A stretch of DNA of 64,000 bases from Mycolicibacterium sp. TY81 (GCF_018326285.1 NZ_AP023362.1:1550001-1614000), one strand, 5' to 3'; numbered from the stretch's first letter, positions 44,667-54,091 are shown. Made by a program: numbers and translations. Notes: a model not told the origin generated them from the sequence alone.

Positions 44667-46400
44667 TCAGCTCGACTGCGGTGTCACCGCAGTTTTCAGT
44701 AGTTCCGCGCTGGTGAAATCGGTGTAGCCGTCCTTCTTGCACATGTCATGGCAGTCCTTGGTGAGCGTGCAGGTCAGCGAGGACACGGTGCCGTGGTGGA
44801 AGGGGCAGTCGTGGACCATGTCCGGCAGCTCGTACCGCTTCTGGTCGACGACGTCCAGCAGCGTCTGGCCCGCCCACAGCGGCTCCTTCTCGATCTCCTC
44901 ACGAAGCGGATTGCGCCGCGCCAGGTAGTACTTGCCCTTCGTCGCGATGCACATCACCGGTGACAGCACGAAGGACAGCGTCAGCGCCAGGTAGGGCGAC
45001 CAGGCCGCGAGGAAATCTCCGAAAGCGTGGTAGAAGGCCATGATCGAGAACACCGAACCGACCAGCATCGAGACGAATCCGACCGGATTGATGCTGTAGA
45101 GGTAGGCCCGCTTGAACTCGACGTACGACGGGCTGAGCTTGAGCAGTGGCTTGTTGATCACGAGGTCGGCGACGATCGCACCGATCCAGGCGATCGCGAC
45201 ATTCGAGTAGAACCCGAGAATGGTGTTGAGCACGGCGAACATGTCGCTGAGCATCAGTGCCAGCGCGATGGCGATGTGCAGACCGAGGTACACCACCCGG
45301 CCCGGGTGCACGTGCAGCACCCGGCTGAAGAAGTTCGACCAGGACAACGAGCCCGAATATGCGTTTGTCACATTGATTTTCACCTGCGACAGCAACACCA
45401 TCAGCGTGGCCAGACCGAGGGCGAGGGCGTCGTTGTGGATGACCGAGCCGAAGCCGCCGAGGAACTGCTCGATGGGTTCGGTGGCGGCCGCGAAACCGAC
45501 CTTGCCCGCGACGTAGAAGGCCAGGAAGGCGCCGCAGATCTGTTTGGCCGCACCGAGAATCACCCAGCCGGGGCCGGCGGCGAGCACCGCGGCCCACCAG
45601 CGCAGCGGCGGTGTTTCCGACTTCTCGGGCATGAAGCGCAGGTAGTCGACCTGTTCACCGATCTGGGCGATGAGCGACAACGCCACGCCGGCGCCCGCGC
45701 CGACTCCGATGGCCGTCACCTGCTCGCTGCCGCCGTTGCCCGCCCAGCTCAGGAACCCGTGGAAGCCCGCCGGATCCGCGGTCGCGATGAAGGCGATGGG
45801 GGCGACGAACAGGATCAGCCACAACGGCTGGGTCCAGACCTGGAACTTGGCCAGGGCGGTCATGCCGTAGAGCACGAGCGGGATGATGATCAGTGAGCCG
45901 ATGATGTAGCCGACGGCCAGTGGAATGCCGAACGCCAATTTCATCGCCTGCGCCATGATCGCGCCTTCGAGCGCGAAGAAGATGAAGCAGAAGCTGGCGT
46001 AGATGAGGCTCGTCAGGGTTGAGCCGAAGTATCCGAAACCGGCTCCGCGCGTGAGCAGGTCCATGTCGATGTTGTATTTGGCGGCGTAATACGCGATCGG
46101 GATGCCGGTGAGGAAGATCGTGACCGCGGCGACCAGGATCGCGACGACCGCGCTGGCCGCGCCGTGGGTGACGGCGATCGAGGCGCCGATGGAGTAGTCG
46201 GCGAGGTAGGCGATGCCGCCCAAGGCGGCCACGGCACATGCCATCGGCGACCATTTGCGAAAAGACTTGGGTGCGTAGCGAAGTGAGAAGTCCTCGATGG
46301 TGTCCTGGTTGGCCCAGGTGACGAAGCGGGACCAAGGGCCGACGCGGGCGGCGGCCATCGGTTGGCCGTGCACTTCGTCTAGGGATTGCTCGGTAGTCAT
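44667..46400 (-). CDS. NCS1 family nucleobase/allantoin permease with Cys/His-rich tail
   Basis: A 577-aa NCS1 symporter with about 12 membrane helices. The start region shows NQDTIEDFSLRYAPKSFRKW and a later ITNAYSGSLSWSNFFSR-like element (NVTNAYSGSLSWSNF), both family features. It would import a purine, pyrimidine, allantoin or hydantoin with a cation. The cytoplasmic C-terminus is unusual: Cys532, His535, His536, Cys544, Cys550, His551 and Cys554 form a cluster that could bind zinc or an Fe-S centre. It lies between an amide sensor gene and an amidase gene, which fits nitrogen scavenging. Confidence 0.88.
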   Translation of the reverse strand: MTTEQSLDEVHGQPMAAARVGPWSRFVTWANQDTIEDFSLRYAPKSFRKWSPMACAVAALGGIAYLADYSIGASIAVTHGAASAVVAILVAAVTIFLTGIPIAYYAAKYNIDMDLLTRGAGFGYFGSTLTSLIYASFCFIFFALEGAIMAQAMKLAFGIPLAVGYIIGSLIIIPLVLYGMTALAKFQVWTQPLWLILFVAPIAFIATADPAGFHGFLSWAGNGGSEQVTAIGVGAGAGVALSLIAQIGEQVDYLRFMPEKSETPPLRWWAAVLAAGPGWVILGAAKQICGAFLAFYVAGKVGFAAATEPIEQFLGGFGSVIHNDALALGLATLMVLLSQVKINVTNAYSGSLSWSNFFSRVLHVHPGRVVYLGLHIAIALALMLSDMFAVLNTILGFYSNVAIAWIGAIVADLVINKPLLKLSPSYVEFKRAYLYSINPVGFVSMLVGSVFSIMAFYHAFGDFLAAWSPYLALTLSFVLSPVMCIATKGKYYLARRNPLREEIEKEPLWAGQTLLDVVDQKRYELPDMVHDCPFHHGTVSSLTCTLTKDCHDMCKKDGYTDFTSAELLKTAVTPQSS

Positions 46401-46690
46401 GAACGCGTTTCCTGTCGAATCCGTCGTAATCGCCAGTGATGCAATGCATCAGGCAGGCAGGTCGGATACGGGCGCCGATGACCGGACCGGTCTGCGACCT
46501 GCAGCAGCCGGGTCGAACGGAAATTAGCACCAGTTACTTCCATATGGCACTAGTTCAAATGGAAAGTTACGCCGGGGAAACTGGGCGTTTACGCAGCGCG
46601 CTCAACGGTGCACGCAGCCGGTGTCCGGACTCACAACGTGAAATCTGAGGGTAAGGCGGGCTGGTGGTACTGCTTGGTACCGTGGGTGCC
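46401..46690. promoter_or_regulatory. Divergent control region of NCS1 permease and amidase genes
   Basis: The 290-bp gap is relatively AT-rich in the middle. It contains a perfect 15-bp palindrome TGATGCA-A-TGCATCA at 46437-46451, 37 bp before the permease ATG. Near 46538-46564 an inverted pair TTCCAT/ATGGAA surrounds a CATATGG element. The first looks like a repressor site for the permease; neither regulator is known. No other gene was seen. Confidence 0.6.
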
Positions 46691-48097
46691 ATGACACGCA
46701 TCAGCACATTCGGTGACGACGCCCTCGGCGACCTCGACGCGGTCGGTGTCGCCGACGCGATCCGCAGCGGTGCGGTATCGGCGGTCGAGGTGGTGCAGGC
46801 GGCGATCGCCCGGACCGAGAAGGCGCAGCCCGAACTGAACGGCATGGCGTACGAAGCCTTCGAGCAGGCTGTTGAAAAGGCGAATGCGCCAAGACCTTTC
46901 GGGGGATTCTTCGACGGGGTACCGACGTTCATCAAGGACAACGTCGCGGTCGGCGGCTGGCCCACCATGCAGGGCGCCGACGCCTGGGCGCCCCGGCCGG
47001 TGCCGGCCGACGGGGAGTGGGCGCGCCTGTACCTGTCGACGGGGCTGGTGGCCCTCGGGAAGACACAGCTGTCGGAGTTCGGTTTCAGCGCCTCGGCCGA
47101 GCATCCCCGGCTGGGCCCGGTGCGCAACCCGTGGGACACCATGGTGACCGCGGGGGCGTCGTCGTCCGGGTCGGGGGCGTTCGTCGCGGCCGGCGTGGTG
47201 CCCATCGCCCACGCGAACGACGGCGGCGGTTCCATCCGAATCCCGGCTTCCTGCAACGGATTGGTCGGTCTCAAGCCCACCCGTGGCCGCTTGCCGCTGG
47301 ACCGTGAGACCCGGATGCCGCTGCAGATCGTCGCCAACGGCGTCCTCACCCGCAGCGTCCGGGACACCGCGGCGTTCTACCGCGAAGCCGAGCGCGTCTA
47401 CCGGAACCCGAAACTGCCGGCCATCGGCGACGTCACCGCACCCGGTCGGCGCCGGCAGCGTATTGCGGTGTGCACGAGCTCGATCGGCCGGGACGCCAGT
47501 CCGGAGATCCGGGACCTGACGATGCAGACCGCGGCCCGGCTGGAGGAGCTCGGCCATCGCGTCACCGAGATCGGCAACCCGGCACCGGAACCGTTCCGCG
47601 ACGACTTCCTGCTCTACTGGTCTTTCCTGGCCTTTGCGCTGGTCCGTAGTGGAAAACGCACCTTCGGCCCCAGCTTCGATCGCGGCAGGTTGGACAACCT
47701 GACCCTGGGACTGGAAGCAAAGGCGGCGCGCAATCTGCACCGCGTGCCGGCCGCCATCGCCCGGCTGGCCGCGTCACGGCGCATTCCGGCGCGCCTGGCC
47801 CGCGACTACGACGTGGTGCTCACCCCGACCCTCAGCGAGGTCACCCCGCCGATCGGGCACCTGGACCCGACTGCCGACTTCGACCAGGTCATGTCGCGGC
47901 TCATCGACTGGGTCGGCTTCACGCCGCTGCAGAACGCCAGTGGCGCCCCGGCGGTTTCGCTGCCGCTGGCCCGGTCCGCGTCGGGACTGCCGGTCGGCAT
48001 GATGTTCGGCGCGGCGGCGGGGCAGGAGGCGACGCTGCTGGCACTGGCGTTCGAGCTCGAGCGGGAAATCGGTTGGCCGTCGCTCGCGGCGCGCTGA
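46691..48097 (+). CDS. amiC: Amidase signature family enzyme (AmiC type, Rv2888c-like)
   Basis: A 468-aa amidase of the Ser-cisSer-Lys class. The catalytic lysine lies in TFIKDNVA; the signature block appears as TAGASSSGSGAFVAAG and ANDGGGSIRIPAS, where the usual GGSSGGS is GASSSGS but both serines remain. It hydrolyses an amide to acid and ammonia; the substrate of mycobacterial AmiC is not defined. The start is ATG 46691 (MTRISTFGDDALGDLDAVG). Its position downstream of tsf is conserved with M. tuberculosis, while the genes between are extra. This AmiC is not related to the sensor AmiC of Pseudomonas. Confidence 0.92.
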   Translation: MTRISTFGDDALGDLDAVGVADAIRSGAVSAVEVVQAAIARTEKAQPELNGMAYEAFEQAVEKANAPRPFGGFFDGVPTFIKDNVAVGGWPTMQGADAWAPRPVPADGEWARLYLSTGLVALGKTQLSEFGFSASAEHPRLGPVRNPWDTMVTAGASSSGSGAFVAAGVVPIAHANDGGGSIRIPASCNGLVGLKPTRGRLPLDRETRMPLQIVANGVLTRSVRDTAAFYREAERVYRNPKLPAIGDVTAPGRRRQRIAVCTSSIGRDASPEIRDLTMQTAARLEELGHRVTEIGNPAPEPFRDDFLLYWSFLAFALVRSGKRTFGPSFDRGRLDNLTLGLEAKAARNLHRVPAAIARLAASRRIPARLARDYDVVLTPTLSEVTPPIGHLDPTADFDQVMSRLIDWVGFTPLQNASGAPAVSLPLARSASGLPVGMMFGAAAGQEATLLALAFELEREIGWPSLAAR

Positions 48098-48171
48098 CGT
48101 CGACCGGCCGGCGGGGCTATTTTTGCTCGACGCAAGCAGCGGCAACGGCCGCTTTGTCGGGCGGCCAGCCT

Positions 48172-48177
48172 TATGCT
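48172..48177 (+). promoter_or_regulatory. Probable -10 element of the Yjf-type module
   Basis: TATGCT lies 31 bases before the ATG at 48209. Transcription from it would begin near 48184 and include the GGGGG purine stretch before that ATG, which supports 48209 over the upstream in-frame ATG at 48173. No strong -35 was found. Confidence 0.4.
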
Positions 48178-48208
48178 GTCTCACAGGTTGCGTCAATTGG
48201 GGGTGTGC

Positions 48209-48919
48209 ATGACTGTCGGGCCCGAGAACGGGGCTGAAAGGCAGCCGTGGAAGTCGTCGGCTCAAGGCGGCGGGCCGGAGCCCGCGCCCGGGTCCGAGCC
48301 GAGTTCGCCGCCGGTGCCCCCGGCGGGTCCCACCCCGAATCCGACACCGGAGTTCACGCCCCCGGCACCCCCGGCAGAACCGCAGGGTTCCGTCCGCTGG
48401 CAGGACCCGGCCACGGCCAAGCCGCGGCAGCCGACCGTCGCCGAGGCCCGGGCCCGCGACAAGGCCAAGAGGGCGCGCGAAGCCGAAGAAGAGATCGAGC
48501 GGGTCAAAGCCGAGAAGGCGCGCAAGCGCGCGGCCACCGGCAAGAAGGTCCTCATCGGTTCGGCGGTCGGCGTCGGCGTGGTGGCGGTGGTCGCCGCCGG
48601 CTACGCGATCTTCCATCGCGATGATCAGATCAGCGCGTCCTGCGTCAAGGACGGCAGCAACGAAGTGGTGCCGGACAGTTACTGCAGCAGCGGCACCAAC
48701 TACGGCGGCGGCAGCACGTTCTTGTACATGGGATCGCCGTACCGGTACTACTACGGCGGCTCCAACTCCGGCGTCGGCAGCATCGCCCACGGTGGCACCC
48801 TGACCCTGCCGAAAGGCACTACGGCCACAACGAAATCCGGCACCTCCATCTCCAAGTCGGGGTCGTCGGTGTCGCGCGGCGGCTTCGGTTCGTCGAGCCA
48901 CGGAAGCTCCGGTAGCTGA
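48209..48919 (+). CDS. YgiB/YjfM-like membrane-anchored protein
   Basis: A 236-aa protein with four parts: a Pro-rich disordered region (20-60), a charged coiled coil (about 78-108, EEEIERVKAEKARKR), one membrane helix (113-135) and an exported C-terminal domain with two Cys (145, 159). The tail is rich in Gly, Ser and Tyr and ends with RGGFG (223-227), as in enterobacterial YgiB/YjfM (DUF1190), which also precede a YgiC-like gene. The N-terminal half is unlike YgiB, which is a lipoprotein. The stop overlaps the next ATG (TGATG). Homology is inferred from the tail plus gene order. Confidence 0.7.
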   Translation: MTVGPENGAERQPWKSSAQGGGPEPAPGSEPSSPPVPPAGPTPNPTPEFTPPAPPAEPQGSVRWQDPATAKPRQPTVAEARARDKAKRAREAEEEIERVKAEKARKRAATGKKVLIGSAVGVGVVAVVAAGYAIFHRDDQISASCVKDGSNEVVPDSYCSSGTNYGGGSTFLYMGSPYRYYYGGSNSGVGSIAHGGTLTLPKGTTATTKSGTSISKSGSSVSRGGFGSSSHGSSGS

Positions 48920-50082
48920 TGCGGCGCGAACGTCACGCCCCGCGACCGGGGTGGCAGCAGATCGTGGCCAGCCAGGGCATGTGTTTCGACACCCCGGCCA
49001 CCGACGCACACGGGAATGACCGTCCGTACTGGGACGAGTCGGTGCACTACGTGTTCGACATGGACGAGGTGCTCTCGATCGAGGCCTCGGTCGAGGTGCT
49101 GCACTCGATGTGCCTGGAAGCCGTCGAGAACATCGTGCTGACCGAGCGCTACCGCGACTTCGGGTTGCCGGAGTGGAGCTGGCCGCACATCGAAAAGTCG
49201 TGGCGCCGTAGCGATCCGCACCTCTACGGCCGCTTCGACCTCCGCTACGACGGCCGCCGGCCCCCGGTTCTGCTGGAGTACAACGCCGACACCCCGACGT
49301 CGCTGCTCGAAGCCGCGATTCTGCAGTGGTACTGGAAGACCGACGTCTTTCCCGCCGACGACCAGTGGAACTCGCTGCACGAGAAGCTGGTGGAGCGGTG
49401 GAAGGAAATCCAGGATCGGTTGCCCGGCAACGAAACCCACTTCACCTGGTCCTCTGCGGACACCAGCGGTGAGGACAACGTGACGCTGGCCTACCTGCAG
49501 GAGTGCGCCGCCGAGGCCGGGATGAACACCGTCGGCCTGGCCATCGAGCAACTGGGCTGGGACCGGGACCTCAATCGCTTCGTGGATCTGGAAGACGCCC
49601 CGATCTCGACGCTGTTCAAGCTCTACCCCTGGGAATGGGTGCTCGACGACGAATTCGGCAAGTACGCAGCCGAATCCCTGCCGGAGACCATGTGGATCGA
49701 GCCGCTGTGGAAGTCGCTGCTCAGCAACAAGGCCATCCTGGCGGTGCTGTGGGAGATGTACCCGGGGCACCCGAACCTGCTGCCGGCCTACATCGATGAT
49801 CCGCACGAGCTGACCGAGTACGTCCGCAAGCCCAAACTCGGGCGCGAGGGGGCGAACGTCACGATCGTCGGCGCGGGTTACGAGACGCAGACCGGTGGTG
49901 TGTACGGCGAAGAGGGCTACGTGTACCAGTTGCTCGACCCGCTACCGCAGTTCGACGACATGCGTCCCGCGTTGGGCGCCTGGATCGTCGGCGACGAATC
50001 GGCCGGCCTCGGTATCCGCGAGACCTCGGGTCTGGTCACCGACAACGGCGCAGCCTTTGTGCCCCACCGCATCCCGCAGTGA
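48919..50082 (+). CDS. YgiC/YjfC-type glutathionylspermidine-synthase-like ATP-grasp ligase
   Basis: A 387-aa protein closely matching E. coli YgiC along its length. Conserved blocks are LLEYNADTPTSLLEAA (119-134), STLFKLYPWEW, LSNKAILAVLWEMYPGHPNLLPAY and REGANV, the nucleotide- and metal-binding parts of the C-terminal synthetase domain of glutathionylspermidine synthase. It should join a carboxylate to an amine with ATP. Mycobacteria make mycothiol, not glutathione, so the substrate must differ from that of Gss. It lacks the amidase half of Gss. It is coupled to the YgiB-like gene and followed by the DUF350 gene 19 bp on. Confidence 0.92.
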   Translation: MRRERHAPRPGWQQIVASQGMCFDTPATDAHGNDRPYWDESVHYVFDMDEVLSIEASVEVLHSMCLEAVENIVLTERYRDFGLPEWSWPHIEKSWRRSDPHLYGRFDLRYDGRRPPVLLEYNADTPTSLLEAAILQWYWKTDVFPADDQWNSLHEKLVERWKEIQDRLPGNETHFTWSSADTSGEDNVTLAYLQECAAEAGMNTVGLAIEQLGWDRDLNRFVDLEDAPISTLFKLYPWEWVLDDEFGKYAAESLPETMWIEPLWKSLLSNKAILAVLWEMYPGHPNLLPAYIDDPHELTEYVRKPKLGREGANVTIVGAGYETQTGGVYGEEGYVYQLLDPLPQFDDMRPALGAWIVGDESAGLGIRETSGLVTDNGAAFVPHRIPQ

Positions 50083-50101
50083 CCGGAAGGAAACGAACTT
50101 C

Positions 50102-50551
50102 ATGACCCTGACCGCTCTTGGCAACGACTACTGGTCCATCGTCGGACACGGCGCGTCGGCCATCGCGCTGTACGCGATCGTCGGCGGCGCGCTGATGATC
50201 CTCGGCTTCTTCGTGATCGACTGGACCACGCCGGGACCGTTGCGCGAGCTGGTCCGCTCGGGCCGGCCGAATGCCGCGGCGGTGGCCGCCTCGGGGGTGC
50301 TGTCGATGGCCTTCATCGTGGTGCTCGCCATCTACAGCTCGACGGGCGACCTGGCCGGCGGCCTGATCAAGACGCTGGTCTTCGGCCTCGTCGGCATTGC
50401 CGCACAGGCGCTTTCGGTGCGCCTCATCGGCGCCGTCAAGGGCCTCGACATCGGCGAGATGCTCCACGAGGAGAAGTTCTCCCCGGTCGTGCTCGACGTC
50501 GCGGCCGCGTACCTGGCGTTCGGCCTGATCGTCGCCGCCGCGATCCTCTAG
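50102..50551 (+). CDS. DUF350 membrane protein (YjfL-like)
   Basis: A 149-aa protein with four predicted membrane helices (about 15-38, 57-77, 83-103, 126-148), the DUF350 layout, with the ATG at 50102 preceded by GGAAGGA. DUF350 proteins occur beside YgiC/YjfC ligases and YgiB/YjfM proteins in many phyla. It probably forms the membrane part of a complex with the exported YgiB-like protein. Function unknown. The stop is only a few bases from, and overlaps by 4 bp, the stop of the convergent MarR gene. Confidence 0.88.
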   Translation: MTLTALGNDYWSIVGHGASAIALYAIVGGALMILGFFVIDWTTPGPLRELVRSGRPNAAAVAASGVLSMAFIVVLAIYSSTGDLAGGLIKTLVFGLVGIAAQALSVRLIGAVKGLDIGEMLHEEKFSPVVLDVAAAYLAFGLIVAAAIL

Positions 50552-50973
50552 TCGGGCGGCATCAGGCTCGTCAGCGTCTCGCGGAACTGCCGGCGCTGGG
50601 CCGGGTTCAAGTTGGCCAGCAGGGCGTCGTCGGCGGCGCGAATCCCGGCGTCGGTCTTGCCCAGCAGGGTGCGGCCGGCCCGGGTCAGCTCGGTGGGCCG
50701 GGAGCGTCCGGCCGCGACGGTCGAGGGCCGGGTAATCAGGTCGCGGTCCTGCAGCGCGCGCACCACGATGTTCATCGCCTGTGGTGACACCCCGATGAAG
50801 CGGGCCATCTCGGCATTGGACATGCCGGAGCGGTTGTCCAATATGCGCAGGCAGACGTACTGCGGGAAGCTCAGGCCGAGCGGTTCGAGAACGTTGGCGG
50901 TGATCTCGGCGCGCAGCGCGTTGGCGATACGGCTGAGCAGATAGCCCAGGGGTGCGTCTTCACCTTCGAACAT
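50548..50973 (-). CDS. MarR family transcriptional regulator
   Basis: A 141-aa winged-helix repressor from ATG 50973 (MFEGEDAPLGYLLSRIANALR). It has the HTH region GMSNAEMARFIGVSPQAMNIVVRALQDRDLI and a wing with AAGRSRPTELTRAGR. A far longer open frame upstream is only the shadow of pyrH and the methyltransferase gene. Its start codon lies inside a perfect 19-bp palindrome, so it very probably represses itself and the divergent methyltransferase gene. Its tail overlaps the DUF350 stop by 4 bp. Confidence 0.9.
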   Translation of the reverse strand: MFEGEDAPLGYLLSRIANALRAEITANVLEPLGLSFPQYVCLRILDNRSGMSNAEMARFIGVSPQAMNIVVRALQDRDLITRPSTVAAGRSRPTELTRAGRTLLGKTDAGIRAADDALLANLNPAQRRQFRETLTSLMPPD

Positions 50974-50990
50974 GTCAATTATATTGACAT
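50972..50990. promoter_or_regulatory. MarR-type operator overlapping a start codon
   Basis: The perfect dyad ATGTCAAT-TAT-ATTGACAT (8-bp arms, 3-bp centre) overlaps the ATG of the marR gene and lies 29 bp before the methyltransferase gene. The surrounding 30 bp are strikingly AT-rich against a GC-rich background. Confidence 0.85.
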
Positions 50991-51009
50991 ATATCAAGCC
51001 CGTTGATAA

Positions 51010-51708
<699 letters not shown>

Positions 51709-51834
51709 TCCGTCGGGTAGCCGCCCGCCCATCGGGTTCCACCCTCCTTGCCTCCGGCACGATCGCCATGAGGCAGGATGGAGCCGCTGCCGATCGCCGG
51801 GGCAGTTGTGACTTGTGGGGACCGAAGGAGTCTG
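51709..51834 (+). promoter_or_regulatory. pyrH upstream region
   Basis: This 126-bp gap must hold the promoter of the pyrH-frr-cdsA operon. A GAAGGAG site precedes the pyrH ATG. No clear hexamers or terminator for the methyltransferase gene were recognised. Confidence 0.35.
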
Positions 51835-52590
51835 ATGGCCAGCCCAGACAACGAGGCAGACAACGGTGGCCAGGGTTTGATCCGGCCGGCCTACAAGCGG
51901 GTATTGCTCAAGCTCGGTGGTGAGATGTTCGGCGGCGGCGCGGTGGGCCTGGACCCCGACGTCGTCGCTCTGGTCGCCCGGCAGATCGCCGAGGTGGTCC
52001 GCGCCGGTGCCCAGGTCGCCGTCGTCATCGGTGGCGGCAACTTCTTCCGCGGTGCGCAGTTGCAGCAGCGCGGCATGGAGCGGACCCGCAGTGACTACAT
52101 GGGCATGCTCGGCACCGTGATGAACAGCCTTGCGCTGCAAGACTTCCTGCAGAAGGAAGGCATCGACACCCGCGTGCAGACCGCCATCACCATGGGGCAG
52201 GTCGCCGAGCCGTACATCCCGCTGCGGGCGCGCCGGCACCTCGAGAAGGGCCGCGTGGTCATCTTCGGCGCGGGCATGGGCCTGCCGTACTTCTCCACCG
52301 ACACCACCGCCGCGCAGCGCGCGCTGGAGATCGGTGCCGAGGTGGTCCTGATGGCCAAGGCCGTCGACGGCGTGTTCACCGCGGACCCGCGTGAGGTGCC
52401 CGACGCCCAGATGATCACCAGCATCACCCATCGTGAGGTGTTGGAACGCGACTTGAAGGTCGCCGATGCCACCGCGTTCAGCCTGTGCATGGACAATGGC
52501 ATGCCGATGCTGGTCTTCAATCTGCTGACCGAAGGCAATATCGCGCGCGCGGTCGCGGGTGAGAAGATCGGAACGCTGGTCTCCAGCTAG
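51835..52590 (+). CDS. pyrH: UMP kinase
   Basis: A 251-aa amino-acid-kinase-fold UMP kinase, which makes UDP from UMP. It has [29 protein letters not shown], the UMP-site region and [13 protein letters not shown], and DGVFTADPR. Counterpart of Rv2883c. ATG 51835 with GAAGGAG is chosen; in-frame codons upstream have no similarity. frr follows 40 bp later in the conserved order. Confidence 0.97.
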   Translation: MASPDNEADNGGQGLIRPAYKRVLLKLGGEMFGGGAVGLDPDVVALVARQIAEVVRAGAQVAVVIGGGNFFRGAQLQQRGMERTRSDYMGMLGTVMNSLALQDFLQKEGIDTRVQTAITMGQVAEPYIPLRARRHLEKGRVVIFGAGMGLPYFSTDTTAAQRALEIGAEVVLMAKAVDGVFTADPREVPDAQMITSITHREVLERDLKVADATAFSLCMDNGMPMLVFNLLTEGNIARAVAGEKIGTLVSS

Positions 52591-52630
52591 AGCTGGGGCC
52601 GGGCGAGCGGGACTGACGGGAGAAGATGAA

Positions 52631-53188
52631 GTGATCGAGGAAACCCTCTTCGATGCCGAAGAGAAGATGGACAAGGCCGTCGCGGTGGCCCGTGACGACC
52701 TCGGGTCGATCCGCACCGGCCGGGCCAACCCGGGCATGTTCAACCGGATCAACATCGAGTACTACGGCTCGATGACGCCCATCACCCAGCTGGCGAGCAT
52801 CAACGTCCCCGAGGCGCGCTTGGTCGTCATCAAGCCCTATGAGGCCAACCAGCTCAAGGCCATCGAGGACTCCATCCGGAACTCGGACCTCGGCGTCAAC
52901 CCGAGCAACGACGGCAGCGTCATCCGCATCTCGATCCCGCAGCTGACCGAGGAACGCCGCCGGGAACTGGTCAAGCAGGCCAAGGGCAAGGGCGAGGACG
53001 CCAAGGTGTCGGTGCGCAACATCCGTCGCAAGGCGATGGACGAGCTGTCCCGGATCAAGAAGGACGGCGAGGCCGGCGAGGACGAGGTCGCGCGCGCCGA
53101 GAAGGATCTGGACAAGACGACCGCCACCTACACGGCTCAGATCGACGAGCTGGTCAAGCACAAGGAAGGCGAACTGCTCGAGGTCTGA
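52631..53188 (+). CDS. frr: Ribosome recycling factor
   Basis: A 185-aa RRF, exactly the usual length, from GTG 52631. It starts [17 protein letters not shown] and holds the core [20 protein letters not shown] and [16 protein letters not shown] text ([19 protein letters not shown]). It splits post-termination ribosomes with EF-G. Counterpart of Rv2882c; lies between pyrH and cdsA as in other mycobacteria. Confidence 0.97.
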   Translation: MIEETLFDAEEKMDKAVAVARDDLGSIRTGRANPGMFNRINIEYYGSMTPITQLASINVPEARLVVIKPYEANQLKAIEDSIRNSDLGVNPSNDGSVIRISIPQLTEERRRELVKQAKGKGEDAKVSVRNIRRKAMDELSRIKKDGEAGEDEVARAEKDLDKTTATYTAQIDELVKHKEGELLEV

Positions 53189-53218
53189 GGATCTCCAGCC
53201 GTCCGCATCCGCACATTC

Positions 53219-54091
53219 GTGGCCACCGAAACCACCCCCACGGGGGAGCCCAAGAAGACATCGCGCGCCGGGCGCAACCTGCCCGCAGCCATCTCCGTCG
53301 GCGTCCTCCTGGGCGGCACCGTCATCGCCACCCTGCTGTTCGTCCCGCAGCTGTGGGTGGCGCTGGTGGCTCTGGCCGTCGCGCTGGCCACGCACGAGGT
53401 GGTGCGCCGGCTACGTGAGGGTGGCTATGCCGTCCCGGTGATCCCGCTGCTGATCGGCGGCCAGGCGATGATCTGGCTGACGTGGCCCTACCGGGAAGCC
53501 GGCGCCCTCGGGGCGTTCGGTGCCACGGTCGCGCTGTGCATGATCTGGCGGTTGTTGTCCGGCGGGCTCAAAGCGGCGCCGGTCAACTACACGCGCGACG
53601 TGTCGGTGACGATCTTCCTGGCGTCCTGGGTGCCGCTGTTCGGCGCCTTCACGGCGCTGCTGATCTACCCGCACCAGGGCGGCTACCATGAAGGCGCCAT
53701 GCAGGTGTTCTGCATGATGCTGGGCGTCGTGGCCTCCGATATCGGCGGCTACACCGCAGGCGTGCTGTTCGGTAAGCATCCGATGGTGCCGGCGATCAGC
53801 CCGAAGAAGTCCTGGGAGGGCTTCAGCGGGTCGCTGCTGTTCAGCATCGTCGTCTCGGTGCTGTCGGTGCACTACCTGGCGGGCCGGCCGCTGTGGGTCG
53901 GCGTGCCGCTGGGCATCATGCTCGTCATCACCGGCACGCTCGGCGACCTGGTGGAGTCGCAGGTCAAGCGCGACCTCGGGATCAAGGACATGGGCACTCT
54001 GCTGCCCGGTCACGGCGGTCTGATGGACCGGATCGACTCGATTCTGCCGTCTGGAGTGGCGGCGTGGCTGGTGCTGGAGTTGCTGGCCTGA
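53219..54091 (+). CDS. cdsA: Phosphatidate cytidylyltransferase (CDP-diglyceride synthase)
   Basis: A 290-aa integral membrane enzyme that makes CDP-diacylglycerol from CTP and phosphatidic acid. It has about eight membrane helices and the CdsA signature near the C-terminus (SQVKRDLGIKDMGTLLPGHGGLMDRIDSI). The start is GTG 53219, 30 bp after frr. Counterpart of Rv2881c. Its last 110 bp are overlapped on the other strand by the exporter gene. Confidence 0.96.
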   Translation: MATETTPTGEPKKTSRAGRNLPAAISVGVLLGGTVIATLLFVPQLWVALVALAVALATHEVVRRLREGGYAVPVIPLLIGGQAMIWLTWPYREAGALGAFGATVALCMIWRLLSGGLKAAPVNYTRDVSVTIFLASWVPLFGAFTALLIYPHQGGYHEGAMQVFCMMLGVVASDIGGYTAGVLFGKHPMVPAISPKKSWEGFSGSLLFSIVVSVLSVHYLAGRPLWVGVPLGIMLVITGTLGDLVESQVKRDLGIKDMGTLLPGHGGLMDRIDSILPSGVAAWLVLELLA

